From DATATV01 sp036268615 (GTDB lineage Bacteria; Actinomycetota; Actinomycetes; Mycobacteriales; Pseudonocardiaceae): a DNA stretch of 64,000 bases. Where the stretch lies: assembly GCA_036268615.1 (NCBI GenBank), contig DATATV010000064.1, forward strand, positions 3,583 to 67,582. Direction: 5' to 3'. The notes under the pieces were generated by a model. The model saw only the letters and a program-made list of their open reading frames with translations, was not told the DNA's origin and ran no database searches. Position numbers and translations under genes: made by a program. This document shows, one piece after another, positions 42,301 through 50,560 of the stretch. The stretch's first letter is position 1, and each line of letters begins with the position of its first letter.

Positions 42301-42639
42301 ATGGCCTACGACCACGAGCTGGCGGACCGTCTCCGTGAGCTGCTCGCCACCGAGCAGGACGTGCTGGAGCAGCCGATGTTCGGCGGGCTGGCTTTTCTGA
42401 TCAGCGGCAACATGTCCGTGTCCGCGAGCGGCCGGGGCGGCTTGTTGGTCCGGGTGCACCCGGATGACACCGACACCCTGGTCGACGACAAGCGGGTGCG
42501 GCTGATGGTGATGGGCGGTCGGCGGATGCGCGGCTGGCTGCACGTCGAGACGACGGCCGAGGACGACGAGCTCGAACAGTGGGTGGCGCGCGGTGTCACC
42601 TTCGCCCGGTCACTGCCCGCCAAGTCCGCCCGTCGCTGA
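42301..42639 (+). CDS. TfoX N-terminal-domain protein
   Basis: 112 residues of the TfoX/Sxy N-terminal family: LADRLRELLATEQDVLEQPM, FGGLAFLISGNMSVSASGRG, GLLVRVHPD, GGRRMRGWLHVET. In Gram-negatives this domain belongs to competence regulators; stand-alone actinobacterial versions have no known role. ATG at 42301 six bases after GATACT. Confidence 0.85.
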   Translation: MAYDHELADRLRELLATEQDVLEQPMFGGLAFLISGNMSVSASGRGGLLVRVHPDDTDTLVDDKRVRLMVMGGRRMRGWLHVETTAEDDELEQWVARGVTFARSLPAKSARR

Positions 42640-42708
42640 CAGCCGAACTCTGTCGGCGCTCGGGATTATCATGACCGCCCGAGAGGCCGCACGTCCCAGG
42701 GAGCCGCG

Positions 42709-43263
42709 ATGACCACGCTCGACAACCGACCCAACAGCGCCCTGCTCGTCATCGACGTGCAGAACGGCGTCCTCGCCGGGGCACACGAGCGGGACGCCGT
42801 CGTCGCGAACATCGGCGCGTTGGTCGACAAGGCACGTGCCGCCGACGTCGACGTGGTCTGGGTCCAGCACAACAGCGACGAACTGGCCACCGGCAGCGAC
42901 AACTGGCAGTACGTGCCCGAGCTGTCCCGGCGCGACTCCGAACCGTTGGTACAGAAGGCGTACGGCGACTCGTTCGAGGAGACCGAGCTGGAGTCGGTAC
43001 TCGCCGAGCGCGGCGTCGGCCGACTGTTCGTCTCCGGTGCGCAGACCGACGAGTGCATCCGTTCGACGCTGCACGGGGCGATCGTCCGTGGTTACGACGC
43101 GACCCTGGTCGGCGACGCGCACACCACCGAGGACCTGTCCTCGTTCGGCGCGCCCACGCCCGACAAGGTCATCGCGCACACGAACCTGTACTGGCGGTAC
43201 CACACCGCGCCCGGCCGGACGGCCGGCACGGTCACCACCGCCGAGGTCGACTTCGGCAGCTGA
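42709..43263 (+). CDS. Isochorismatase-family cysteine hydrolase
   Basis: 184 residues. The catalytic triad is visible: Asp in LLVIDVQNGVL, Lys in PLVQKAYGDSFEET, and nucleophile Cys in VSGAQTDECIRSTLHGA. Members hydrolyse amides such as nicotinamide or N-carbamoyl compounds, or isochorismate; the substrate is not clear. ATG at 42709 after AGGGAG. Its stop abuts the stop of the convergent MBL-fold gene with no gap. Confidence 0.9.
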   Translation: MTTLDNRPNSALLVIDVQNGVLAGAHERDAVVANIGALVDKARAADVDVVWVQHNSDELATGSDNWQYVPELSRRDSEPLVQKAYGDSFEETELESVLAERGVGRLFVSGAQTDECIRSTLHGAIVRGYDATLVGDAHTTEDLSSFGAPTPDKVIAHTNLYWRYHTAPGRTAGTVTTAEVDFGS

Positions 43264-44157
43264 TCAGGGCTGGTGCTCGGCGCACAGGCAGCTGACGCCC
43301 TTGTCGATCCACTCCCGGCCCGCCCAGTCCGGGTGGCGCCGGAGCAGGACCTCGGTGACCTCCTCCACCACGGTCTGCTCGCTCATCGCCGAATCGCGCC
43401 GCGTCCACGTCTCGTCCCGCAGCAGCGCCAGATAGTCGCGCACGTCGGTCAGCAGTTGCGGCCCACCGAGGTCACCGTGGCCGGGCACGACCACCCGCGG
43501 ACGCTGCTCCGCCAGCCGGTCCATGACGGCCAGCCAGCGGATTCCCGACACGTCGGTGTCGTGCGGCGGGAACCACGGGAAGATCGCGAACTGCCCCGTT
43601 TCCACCAGATCACCGGTGAACAGCACGTCCTCGTCGGGCACCGAGACCACCTGATCGCCCTTGCTGTGCCCGCGACCCGTGGCCCGCAGCCGAACCACCC
43701 GGCCACCCAGGTCGAGGTCGTACTCCTGGTCGTAGACGACGTCCGGCCGGGCGAGTTCGACGCCGGCCAACTCGTGGGCGACCGTGGCACCCAGGCCCTT
43801 GAACATCTCCAGGTAACCCGGGCCCTTCAGCCGGAGGTCGTCGGCCTGGGCCTGGTTGAGCAGAAACGTCGCCTCGGTGGCGAACGTCCTGGCGCCGAAC
43901 GCGTGCTCCGGATGGAAATGCGTCGTGGTGAGGTACAGGCGGCGTCCGTTCGCGTGGTCCAGCGCGAACTTCAGCACGTTCTCGGCGTTGCGCGGGCCCA
44001 TTCCGGTCTCGACGACCAGAACCGAGTCCCGACCGCCGATGACGGCGATGTTGGGCACCAGCGACACTCCCCGGTTCGGAATGACCACCAGGTCGCGGCC
44101 GACTTCCCGCGCGTCGCCGACGTGCACGATCGGCGCGGGTATTTCCTGTTCCGCCAT
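43264..44157 (-). CDS. MBL-fold metallo-hydrolase
   Basis: 297 residues. The metallo-beta-lactamase motif is TTTHFHPEHAFGA (HxHxEH, where Glu replaces the usual Asp). The downstream metal ligands are in ATGRGHSKGDQVV, DVLFTGDLVE and VVVPGHGDLG. The family includes glyoxalase II, lactonases and quorum-quenching enzymes; no specific substrate can be given. ATG at 44157 after GAGGAG. It is divergent from a LysR gene, its likely regulator. Confidence 0.88.
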   Translation of the reverse strand: MAEQEIPAPIVHVGDAREVGRDLVVIPNRGVSLVPNIAVIGGRDSVLVVETGMGPRNAENVLKFALDHANGRRLYLTTTHFHPEHAFGARTFATEATFLLNQAQADDLRLKGPGYLEMFKGLGATVAHELAGVELARPDVVYDQEYDLDLGGRVVRLRATGRGHSKGDQVVSVPDEDVLFTGDLVETGQFAIFPWFPPHDTDVSGIRWLAVMDRLAEQRPRVVVPGHGDLGGPQLLTDVRDYLALLRDETWTRRDSAMSEQTVVEEVTEVLLRRHPDWAGREWIDKGVSCLCAEHQP

Positions 44158-44284
44158 CCATTTCTCCTCAAGAATCGCGACGACGCGACAGATCGCGTCG
44201 GTAGCTCCGAGTCCAGCGCGGGAATCGGCCGGTGTCCAACACCGAATCCGTTCTCCCGATACCGTGCGGGTATCGTCGCCGGGG

Positions 44285-45142
44285 ATGGACCTACGCACGC
44301 TCAACTACTTCGTCGCGGTCGCCGAGGAACTGCACTTCGGCCGGGCCGCCACGCGGCTGCACCTGACCCAACCGCCGCTGAGCCGGGCGATCAAGCAGTT
44401 GGAGACCGAGTTGGGCTGCTTGCTGTTGCGGCGCTCCCCCGCAGGCGTGGCCCTGACGCCGGCCGGGACCACGCTCTATGACGAGGCGAAGACCCTGTTG
44501 GCCCGGGCCGATCAGGTCCGCGCCCGGGTCGCGGCCGCGGCCGGCGCGGACACCGTCACCGTCGGCACGCTCGCCGAGCTGGCCGACGCGCGACTCGTCA
44601 CCGTGTTCCGGGACCGCCATCCCGGGGTCAACGTCCGTATCCGCGAGGCCGATCTGACCGACCCGACCGTCGGACTGCGGGCCGGCCTGGTGGACGTCGC
44701 CCTGACCAGGGCGCCGTTCGACGACACCGGCATCGTCACCCGGGTGCTGCGCACCGACCCGATCGGCGTGGTGCTGCGCACCGACGATCCGCTGGCCGGC
44801 TGCGACTGCCTGGGCTTCGACGACCTCGCCGACCGCCGCTGTGTGCAACTGCCCGAGGGCACCGACCCGGTGTGGCGGGCATTCTGGAACGGGCCCGCGG
44901 ACGGCAGCCGGCATCGGGACGGCCCGGTCGTGCGCACCGTCCACGAGTGCGTCCAGTCCGTTCTCTGGAACGGCGCCGTCGGGCTGACGCCGATGATCGA
45001 CACCCTGCCCGAGGGGCTGATCTCGGTGCCACTGAACGACATGCCGCCCAGCCGCCTCGTTGTCGCCTGGGCCGGTGGGAATCCGAGTCCGCTGGTCCGG
45101 TCGTTCGTCCAGATCGCCGCCGGTCTCTACCGCACGGGCTGA
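44285..45142 (+). CDS. LysR family transcriptional regulator
   Basis: 285 residues. Winged helix at 1-60 (MDLRTLNYFVAVAEELHFGR, AATRLHLTQPPLSRAIKQLE), followed by the periplasmic-binding-like co-inducer domain (VTVGTLAELADARLV ... LVRSFVQIAAGLY). LysR proteins typically activate a divergent gene when a metabolite binds; the divergent gene here encodes an MBL-fold hydrolase. TATCGT lies eight bases before the ATG. Confidence 0.92.
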   Translation: MDLRTLNYFVAVAEELHFGRAATRLHLTQPPLSRAIKQLETELGCLLLRRSPAGVALTPAGTTLYDEAKTLLARADQVRARVAAAAGADTVTVGTLAELADARLVTVFRDRHPGVNVRIREADLTDPTVGLRAGLVDVALTRAPFDDTGIVTRVLRTDPIGVVLRTDDPLAGCDCLGFDDLADRRCVQLPEGTDPVWRAFWNGPADGSRHRDGPVVRTVHECVQSVLWNGAVGLTPMIDTLPEGLISVPLNDMPPSRLVVAWAGGNPSPLVRSFVQIAAGLYRTG

Positions 45143-45160
45143 GACCTGGTCACCGCGTAC

Positions 45161-45853
45161 TCAGCTGTCGAGGTGTCCGGCGACGGCCGCGGCCCAGTAG
45201 CGATAGCCGATTCCGGAGGGGTGGAAGCCGTCGCGCGCGAAGATGTTCTGGCCGGCCGGCAGGATGTCGGCCGAGCTGAGCCAGCTCGCTCGTGGTCGCC
45301 GGGCACAGACCTGTTGGGAGACCTCGTCGAGGGCGGTCGCCCGCTGGGCCAGGTATCGCCGCAACGTCGTGGGCAGCGACGGAAAAGCCTGGAACGGCGG
45401 GACTCCGCACACCACGACCCGTTCGGCCCGCGCCAGCAGTTCGTCGACGATGCCGGCGAGATCATCACCCCAGTGCCGGGGAGCTCGCCGGGTGAGCACG
45501 TCGTTGACACCGGCGAGCAGCACCGCGACGTCGAGCTCGCCACCAAGGCGGGGCACGAGTTCGTGCCGGATGCGGTGAGCGGTGGCGCCGTGCTGCCCGA
45601 CCACCTGCCAACCGACCGGCTGCCCGGTCCGGGCGGCCAACTCGCGGGCCAGACACCCGCCGAACCCGTCGGCATGACTGTCCACTCCACACCCGGCCGC
45701 GGTCGACTCGCCGACAACGGCGACGCGCACGAGCTGACCGGACCCGTCCCCCACCGTTCCGACGTCGGGGCCGGCGGCCGCGGGCAGCGACTCGATCGTC
45801 GATCGCACCCAGATCCCTTGCCCGGCGACGATCGGCAGCAACAACGGGTTCAC
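45161..45853 (-). CDS. SGNH/GDSL hydrolase
   Basis: 230 residues. Block I Ser in VRVAVVGESTAAGCGVD (GES), block III Asn in VLLAGVNDVLTR, and block V Asp/His in FARDGFHPSGIGYR mark the SGNH esterase/lipase family. WVRSTIESLPAAAGP at the N-terminus is not conserved. I take the GTG at 45853 to avoid overlap with the upstream carboxylesterase-like gene; the frame is open to 45934. The substrate is unknown. It is convergent with the LysR gene. Confidence 0.85.
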   Translation of the reverse strand: MNPLLLPIVAGQGIWVRSTIESLPAAAGPDVGTVGDGSGQLVRVAVVGESTAAGCGVDSHADGFGGCLARELAARTGQPVGWQVVGQHGATAHRIRHELVPRLGGELDVAVLLAGVNDVLTRRAPRHWGDDLAGIVDELLARAERVVVCGVPPFQAFPSLPTTLRRYLAQRATALDEVSQQVCARRPRASWLSSADILPAGQNIFARDGFHPSGIGYRYWAAAVAGHLDS

Positions 45854-45896
45854 GAGGCGATCCGCCCGGCCGCGATGGGGAGGAGAGTCGAAGTAC

Positions 45897-46778
45897 TCAG
45901 CGCTTGACCTGCTCCCAGATCTGGCGGGACGCACCGATCGGATCGTCCGCTTCGGTCGGCGTGCTGTCCCAGATTCGCGTGCGGCGGCGGGCCAGGTCGA
46001 ACCGGGGCCAACCGGGATCGCCGGTGGCGGCGAAGGCGATCCAGGCCGAGCGGACCCGGTCCGACAGCGCCTCGAAGTCCGCGGGTGGCGGGGTGCCGAG
46101 CACGCGGGCGGCGTAGCGGCTGCTCGGGTTGCCGAAGGTGAACGGGACGTCCACGCCGTGGGCCGCGCCCAGGATCGGGCTCTGCCAGACGAAGTCGTAC
46201 AGCCAGGTGCGGCCGCCCGCCCGTGCGTGTGCTTCGGCGACCCAGGTGGTGGGCATCCGCACCAGGGCGTCGGTGAGCATGACCGGGAACGGCTCGGGGT
46301 AGGCGGTTCGGTAGGCGCCGGCCGCGTTCGGCGGGAGGCCCAGCGACACCGCGGCGCCTTCCGGGTCGATGCCGGCCGGGTTCGGCAGCGGGCCCTGGCC
46401 TCGGGATTCCTCGTGGGTGAACCCGCAGATCAGGTCGACGCCCCGGCCCGCGTGAATCGCCGCCCAGGGCGGACCGGTGACCACGTCGCCGTCGACGACC
46501 GGGCCGAACGCGGTCAGGCCGTGTTCGGGTCGGGTCAGCGGCGCGTCCTGGACGGCCAGGATCGCCGCCGGCGCCAGACCGGCGAAACCTTCCCGGGTGG
46601 GTGGGGCGGCGCCGAAGGCGAGGCAGTCGCGTACGCCGTCCCAACCGGCCGGCGGCGCGGGCGGCCGGAAACGCAGCGGTCCTTGGGGAGCTGCGGCGAA
46701 CGGGATACCGCGAAACGAAACGACCCCGCTCCGGTCAAGCCCGCGAACCTGGCCGAGGCCAGTTCTCACCACGCTCAC
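45897..46778 (-). pseudogene. Type B carboxylesterase with internal deletion of the nucleophile region
   Basis: 293 residues in one frame, while family members are about 480-520. The N-terminus is normal (GLGQVRGLDRSGVVSFRGIP, FAAAPQGPLRFRPP, WDGVRDCLAFG). Near residue 68 the sequence jumps to the second half (AILAVQDAPLTRPEHGLTAF, GPVVDGDVV, ICGFTHEESRG, catalytic-His region AAHGVDVPFTFGNPS). The central ~200 residues with the GESAG nucleophile are absent. It is therefore probably inactive, though it still has a good leaderless promoter (TAGGCT six bases before the GTG at 46778). Confidence 0.7.
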
Positions 46779-46817
46779 CGGCAGAGCCTAACGGTGGCCC
46801 CGGACACCAACCCGGGG

Positions 46818-47672
46818 TCAGTTTCGTTTGGCGTGTTCGCCGAGCCAGTCCAGGGCTGCCGGACAGCGGCTCAGAACGGAAAGGTGGCCGTCATCGGGCC
46901 GCAGCCACAGTTCGGCCCAGCGGCAGCGTTGGGACAGCCACGACGAGTGCGCGCTGGGCACCACGCGGTCCTGCGCGCCGTGCAGGAACAGCACCGGGGC
47001 GCCGATGGTCTCCGGGTCGAAACCCCACGGGGTGACGTAGGCGACGTCGTCGTCGAGCATGCCGTCCGGACCATCGGCTAGGGCCCGCCGGGAACTGCCG
47101 CCCAGCCAGGACCACGGGCCTGCCAGGAACTTGTGGTCGGCGTCGGTGAACTGCTCCGGGTTGAAGTCGCCGACGGTGGCCAGGTGGGCGGCGAGCAGGT
47201 CCCGACCACCCGACGCGGCCCGGAGTTCGGCCTGGCCGAAGGCGGCCATGCCGGCGAACCAGTCCAGGTCCTGGGCGTCGAACGGGGCCAGGCCGGCCGC
47301 GCTGACCACGCCGAGCACCCGCTCGGGCAACAGCGCGGCACACGCCAGCGCATGGGTTCCGCCACCGGACGCGCCGACCACCGCGAACTGGTCGACGCCG
47401 AGCGCGTCCACCACGGCCGTCACGTCCGCGACGACCGCGGCCACGTCCCGGCCACGCTGCGTGGTCGACCCGCCGTAACCGGGCCGGTCGTGCGACACCA
47501 CCCGGATGCCCCGCCGCTCGGTCTCCGGCAGCAGCGGCGCGGGCGGCTCGCCGACCTGCGGTGTGCCGTGCAGCCAGTACACGGTCAGGCTGGGCTCGGC
47601 AGCACCCACACCGCTGTCATACATCCGCAGCGTGCGCCCATCCCTCAGCTGGAGATCGCTCTCGGTCACCAC
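46818..47672 (-). CDS. Alpha/beta hydrolase
   Basis: 284 residues. Nucleophile elbow VVGASGGGTHALAC (GxSxG), oxyanion-hole HGTP in VYWLHGTPQ, catalytic Asp in LFLHGAQDRVVPS and His in RPDDGHLSVLS. Similar to proline-iminopeptidase-like or haloalkane-dehalogenase-like hydrolases; the substrate is unknown. GTG at 47672 lies six bases after TAGGCT on this strand, which favours that start over the adjacent GTG. Confidence 0.88.
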   Translation of the reverse strand: MVTESDLQLRDGRTLRMYDSGVGAAEPSLTVYWLHGTPQVGEPPAPLLPETERRGIRVVSHDRPGYGGSTTQRGRDVAAVVADVTAVVDALGVDQFAVVGASGGGTHALACAALLPERVLGVVSAAGLAPFDAQDLDWFAGMAAFGQAELRAASGGRDLLAAHLATVGDFNPEQFTDADHKFLAGPWSWLGGSSRRALADGPDGMLDDDVAYVTPWGFDPETIGAPVLFLHGAQDRVVPSAHSSWLSQRCRWAELWLRPDDGHLSVLSRCPAALDWLGEHAKRN

Positions 47673-47749
47673 CCGGCGAGCCTAGACCGCACGAAGCCGC
47701 CGTGGCCGTAATGATCTGGGACCGGTCCGGCGGCTGCGCCGAACCGTGC

Positions 47750-48553
47750 TCAGCGCGCCGATCCGGGCCGGGTGCCGATGACCACGGTGGCGCCCAGGTC
47801 GGCGGAGCGGACCACCCTCGGCAGCAGGCCACCGCCCGCGACGGCCTCGACGGTGTGCGGGGCCTGCCGTTCGCTCGTCTCGATCAGCAGGTGGCCGCCG
47901 GGACTGAGCCAGTCGAGCGCACCAGCGGCCACCCGGCGCTGGATGTCCAGGCCGTCCCGGCCGCCGTCCAGTGCCACGGTCGGTTCATGGAGCCGCGCCT
48001 CCGGTGGCATCAGCCGGATCGACCCGGTCGGCACGTAGGGCGCGTTGACGGTGAGGAGGTCCACCCGGCCGCGCAGTGTGCCCGGCAGCGCTCGGTAGAG
48101 GTCGCCCGCACAGACCTGGCCGCCGGCCGGGATGACGTTACGCCGGGCGCAGCGCACCGCGGCGGGTTCGATGTCCGCGGCGAACAACTCGATCCGGTCG
48201 AGTGCCGCGGCCAGCGCGACGCCCACCGCGCCGGTCCCGCAGCACAGGTCGACGACCACCGTCCCGGCGCCGCGGGCCAAGGATTCTGCTTGGTGGACAA
48301 GGAATTCCGTGCGCCGGCGGGGCACGAACACACCGGGGTCGACGGCGATCCGCAGGCCGCAGAACTCCGCCCAGCCGAGGATCTGTTCGAGCGGCAGGCC
48401 GGCGACCCGGCGTTCCACCAGGTCACTGAGGTCGGCTGCCGTGCTGGCCGCGGCCAGCAGCAACTCGGCCTCGTCCTCGGCGAACACGCACCCTGCGGCG
48501 CGCAGCCGGTCCACGACGTCGGAACGCCGCTGGGCTGATGGTGAGACTGGCAT
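47750..48553 (-). CDS. Putative protein N5-glutamine methyltransferase (PrmC/HemK-like)
   Basis: 267 residues. N-terminal helical part (DVVDRLRAAGCVFAEDEAEL), LEQILGWAEFCGLRIAVDPG, VFVPRRRTEFLV, SAM motif VVVDLCCGTGAVGVALAAAL, and the substrate motif NAPYVPTGSIRLMPPEARLH. The NAPY variant in place of NPPY is typical of the 'putative protein N(5)-glutamine methyltransferase' subfamily, separate from true PrmC. Its target is unproven. ATG at 48553 after AAAGGCG. A 19-codon leader ORF within a foldable region precedes it by about 40 bases, suggesting translational or attenuation control. Confidence 0.85.
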   Translation of the reverse strand: MPVSPSAQRRSDVVDRLRAAGCVFAEDEAELLLAAASTAADLSDLVERRVAGLPLEQILGWAEFCGLRIAVDPGVFVPRRRTEFLVHQAESLARGAGTVVVDLCCGTGAVGVALAAALDRIELFAADIEPAAVRCARRNVIPAGGQVCAGDLYRALPGTLRGRVDLLTVNAPYVPTGSIRLMPPEARLHEPTVALDGGRDGLDIQRRVAAGALDWLSPGGHLLIETSERQAPHTVEAVAGGGLLPRVVRSADLGATVVIGTRPGSAR

Positions 48554-48578
48554 GACAAGCGCCTTTCGACATCCCGAT

Positions 48579-48635
48579 GGGCGCTCCCGGTCACCTACGG
48601 CAGGTGAACCGCGCGGCGGTGAGACGGGAGCACCC
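48579..48635 (-). promoter_or_regulatory. Alternative hairpins between leader peptide and methyltransferase gene
   Basis: An outer stem pairs 48579-48589 with 48625-48635 (11 bp with one G-U), and a small perfect stem pairs 48591-48596 with 48602-48607 around the leader stop codon. The stems cover part of the leader ORF, so ribosome position could choose between structures. A TACCAT -10-like hexamer lies upstream at 48696-48701. Confidence 0.45.
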
Positions 48636-48654
48636 GGCCTGCACGAGCGGTCAT
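48595..48654 (-). CDS. 19-residue putative leader peptide
   Basis: A short ORF with a strong ribosome site (GAGGAGG about nine bases before the ATG at 48654) ends at TAG 48595. It encodes MTARAGRVLPSHRRAVHLP. The SHRRAVHLP end resembles the 'SRRHVDL' ending of annotated actinomycete leader peptides, which often precede sulfur- or amino-acid-related genes. It lies 41 bases ahead of the methyltransferase gene. Existence is likely from the ribosome site; its control role is inference. Confidence 0.55.
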   Translation of the reverse strand: MTARAGRVLPSHRRAVHLP

Positions 48655-48777
48655 GGGTTCCCACCTCCTCGATCCGGCGACTGCGTCAGGTGATGATGGT
48701 ACCGGAGTCGGCGCGCTCACCCATCCGTGGACAATGGCGCGGCCGGATCGAAATGATCGTGAGGCCGAGGGGAACTG

Positions 48778-49491
48778 ATGAAGAACCAACTGCTGGAACG
48801 GTTCTTGGTACACGGCGAGATCGAGTCGATCGAGCAGGTCACCCGCCGGATGCGCCGTATCCGGCTGGCCGGCCCCGCGATCGGCGAGCTGGCCTGGGTT
48901 CCCGGCCAGCAGATCCGCGTCTACGTCGGTGAGCTGACCGCGCTGCGCTCCTGGCGGGAGGGACTGCTGCGCACCTACTCGGTGTGGGAGCGCGCGGCGG
49001 AGACACTCGATCTGTGCGTGTTCGACCACGGTGGGGACGGCCCGGGCGCGCGCTGGAGCCGGGAGACCAAGGTCGGCCAGCCGGTGCTGTTCACCAAGCC
49101 GGAGGGCCGCCTGGTGACCCGGCCGGCCGAGTACCACGTGTTCGCCGGCGAGGAGACCGCGTCGGTGGCGTTCGGCCCGATGCTGCGGGCGCTGCCGGCG
49201 GATGCGCGGATACACGGGGTGGTCGAGGTCGACTCGGCCGAGGGACAACTGCCGCTGCCCGACCAGATCGACTGGCGGTACCGCGAGGGCCGCTCGGCCG
49301 CGTCGTCGACGGCGCTGGTGGCGGCCGTCGCCGCGCTGCCGCTGCCCGACGAGCCGGGGGTGGCCTACGTGGCCGGCGAGGCCAGGACGATCCAGGCGGT
49401 CCGCGACCAGCTGGTGCGAGACCGCGGCTGGCCCCGTCAGTCGGTCATCACCAAACCGTTCTGGACCCCGGGCAAGCGCGGCCTGGACTGA
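48778..49491 (+). CDS. Siderophore-interacting protein (FAD/NAD(P)H reductase)
   Basis: 237 residues of the SIP/ViuB family: FAD-binding barrel (IEQVTRRMRRIRLAGPAIGE; LLRTYSVWER; VFDHGGDGPGARW) and an NAD(P)H-binding half with HVFAGEETASVAFGPML and VAYVAGEARTIQAVRDQLVR, ending VITKPFWTPGKRG. Such enzymes reduce ferric siderophores in the cytoplasm to release iron. No siderophore synthesis or uptake gene is nearby. It is divergent from the leader-peptide gene and convergent with the aldo/keto reductase gene (four bases apart). Confidence 0.9.
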   Translation: MKNQLLERFLVHGEIESIEQVTRRMRRIRLAGPAIGELAWVPGQQIRVYVGELTALRSWREGLLRTYSVWERAAETLDLCVFDHGGDGPGARWSRETKVGQPVLFTKPEGRLVTRPAEYHVFAGEETASVAFGPMLRALPADARIHGVVEVDSAEGQLPLPDQIDWRYREGRSAASSTALVAAVAALPLPDEPGVAYVAGEARTIQAVRDQLVRDRGWPRQSVITKPFWTPGKRGLD

Positions 49492-49495
49492 ACGG

Positions 49496-50476
49496 CTACT
49501 CGAAGCCGGCCACCTGGTGCGGCTGGTAGGGCTCGTCCAGCGCGGCCCGGTCCCCGGGCGACAGGCGCAGGTCGAGGGCGGCCACCGCGTCGTCGATGTG
49601 GTGCTTGCTGGTGGCGCCGACGATCGGTGCGGTGACCGCCGGATGGTCGGCCACCCAGGCCAGCGCGACCTGCGCCCTCGGCACGCCGAGCCGGTCGGCG
49701 ACCTCGGCCAGCCGGTCGACCACCGCCTGGTCGGCATCGGTGGTGTCGGCATAGAGGCTGTCGCCGAACGCGTCGTCGGCGGTCCGGGCGGTGCGGGTGC
49801 CGGCCGCCCTGGCCAGCCGGCCGCGGGCCAACGGGCTCCAGACCAGCACGCCGACGCCCTGGTCGGCGCACAGCGGCAGCATCTCCCGCTCCTCCTCGCG
49901 GTTGAGCAGGTTGTAGTGATCCTGCATGGCCACGAACCGCGGCCCGCCGTGCCGGTCGGCGGTGAACAGCGCCTTCGCGAACTGCCAGGCGTACATCGAG
50001 GACGCGCCGAGGTAGCGGACCTTGCCGGCGCGCACGACGTCCTCCAGCGCGGCGAGTGTCTCCTCGATCGGTGTCCGCGCATCCCAGCGGTGGATCTGGT
50101 ACAGGTCGATGTACTCGGTGCCCAGCCTGCGCAGGCTGTTGTCCACCTCGGCCAGGATGGCCTTGCGGGACAGTCCACCGGCGTTGGTGCCGGAGCGCAT
50201 CGGGCCGAAGACCTTGGTCGCGACGACCACCTCGTCCCGGTCGGCGACCTCGCGCAGCGCCCGGCCGAGGATCTCCTCGCTGTGGCCGTCGGAGTAGACG
50301 TTGGCCGTGTCGAAGAAGTTCACGCCCAGACCAAGTGCGTGCTCCACCAGTTCGCGGCAGTCTGGCTCCGGCAGCGTCCAGCTGTCCGCGCCGCGATCGG
50401 GCGCGCCGAAACTCATCGTGCCCAGGCACAACCGGGAGACGTCGAGTCCGGTGTCGCCGAGCTTCACGTATTCCAT
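49496..50476 (-). CDS. Aldo/keto reductase
   Basis: 326-residue NADP(H)-dependent TIM-barrel oxidoreductase: MEYVKLGDTGLDVSRLCLGT, FDTANVYSDGHSEEILGRAL (catalytic Asp/Tyr), VVVATKVFG (Lys), YIDLYQIHRWD (His), and the C-terminal cofactor region PIVGATSKHHIDDAVAAL. It resembles the AKR11/13-type bacterial reductases. ATG at 50476 after GAGGAC. It is the last gene in the codirectional string that begins with the transketolase genes, 84 bases after the oxygenase stop. It could therefore supply a reduction step, but it may equally be independent. Confidence 0.9.
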   Translation of the reverse strand: MEYVKLGDTGLDVSRLCLGTMSFGAPDRGADSWTLPEPDCRELVEHALGLGVNFFDTANVYSDGHSEEILGRALREVADRDEVVVATKVFGPMRSGTNAGGLSRKAILAEVDNSLRRLGTEYIDLYQIHRWDARTPIEETLAALEDVVRAGKVRYLGASSMYAWQFAKALFTADRHGGPRFVAMQDHYNLLNREEEREMLPLCADQGVGVLVWSPLARGRLARAAGTRTARTADDAFGDSLYADTTDADQAVVDRLAEVADRLGVPRAQVALAWVADHPAVTAPIVGATSKHHIDDAVAALDLRLSPGDRAALDEPYQPHQVAGFE

Positions 50477-50560
50477 CCAGTCCTCACCCCACGGTGTCGG
50501 CGGCGGGCCGCCGGGCGGCCTGTTTCCCGCCCGGCGGGCCGCCGGCATGGCTGCTTTCGG

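Noticed and set aside
48778..49491. Part of a siderophore gene cluster
   Set aside because: No NRPS, NIS synthetase or ferric uptake genes are present nearby. The reductase appears alone.
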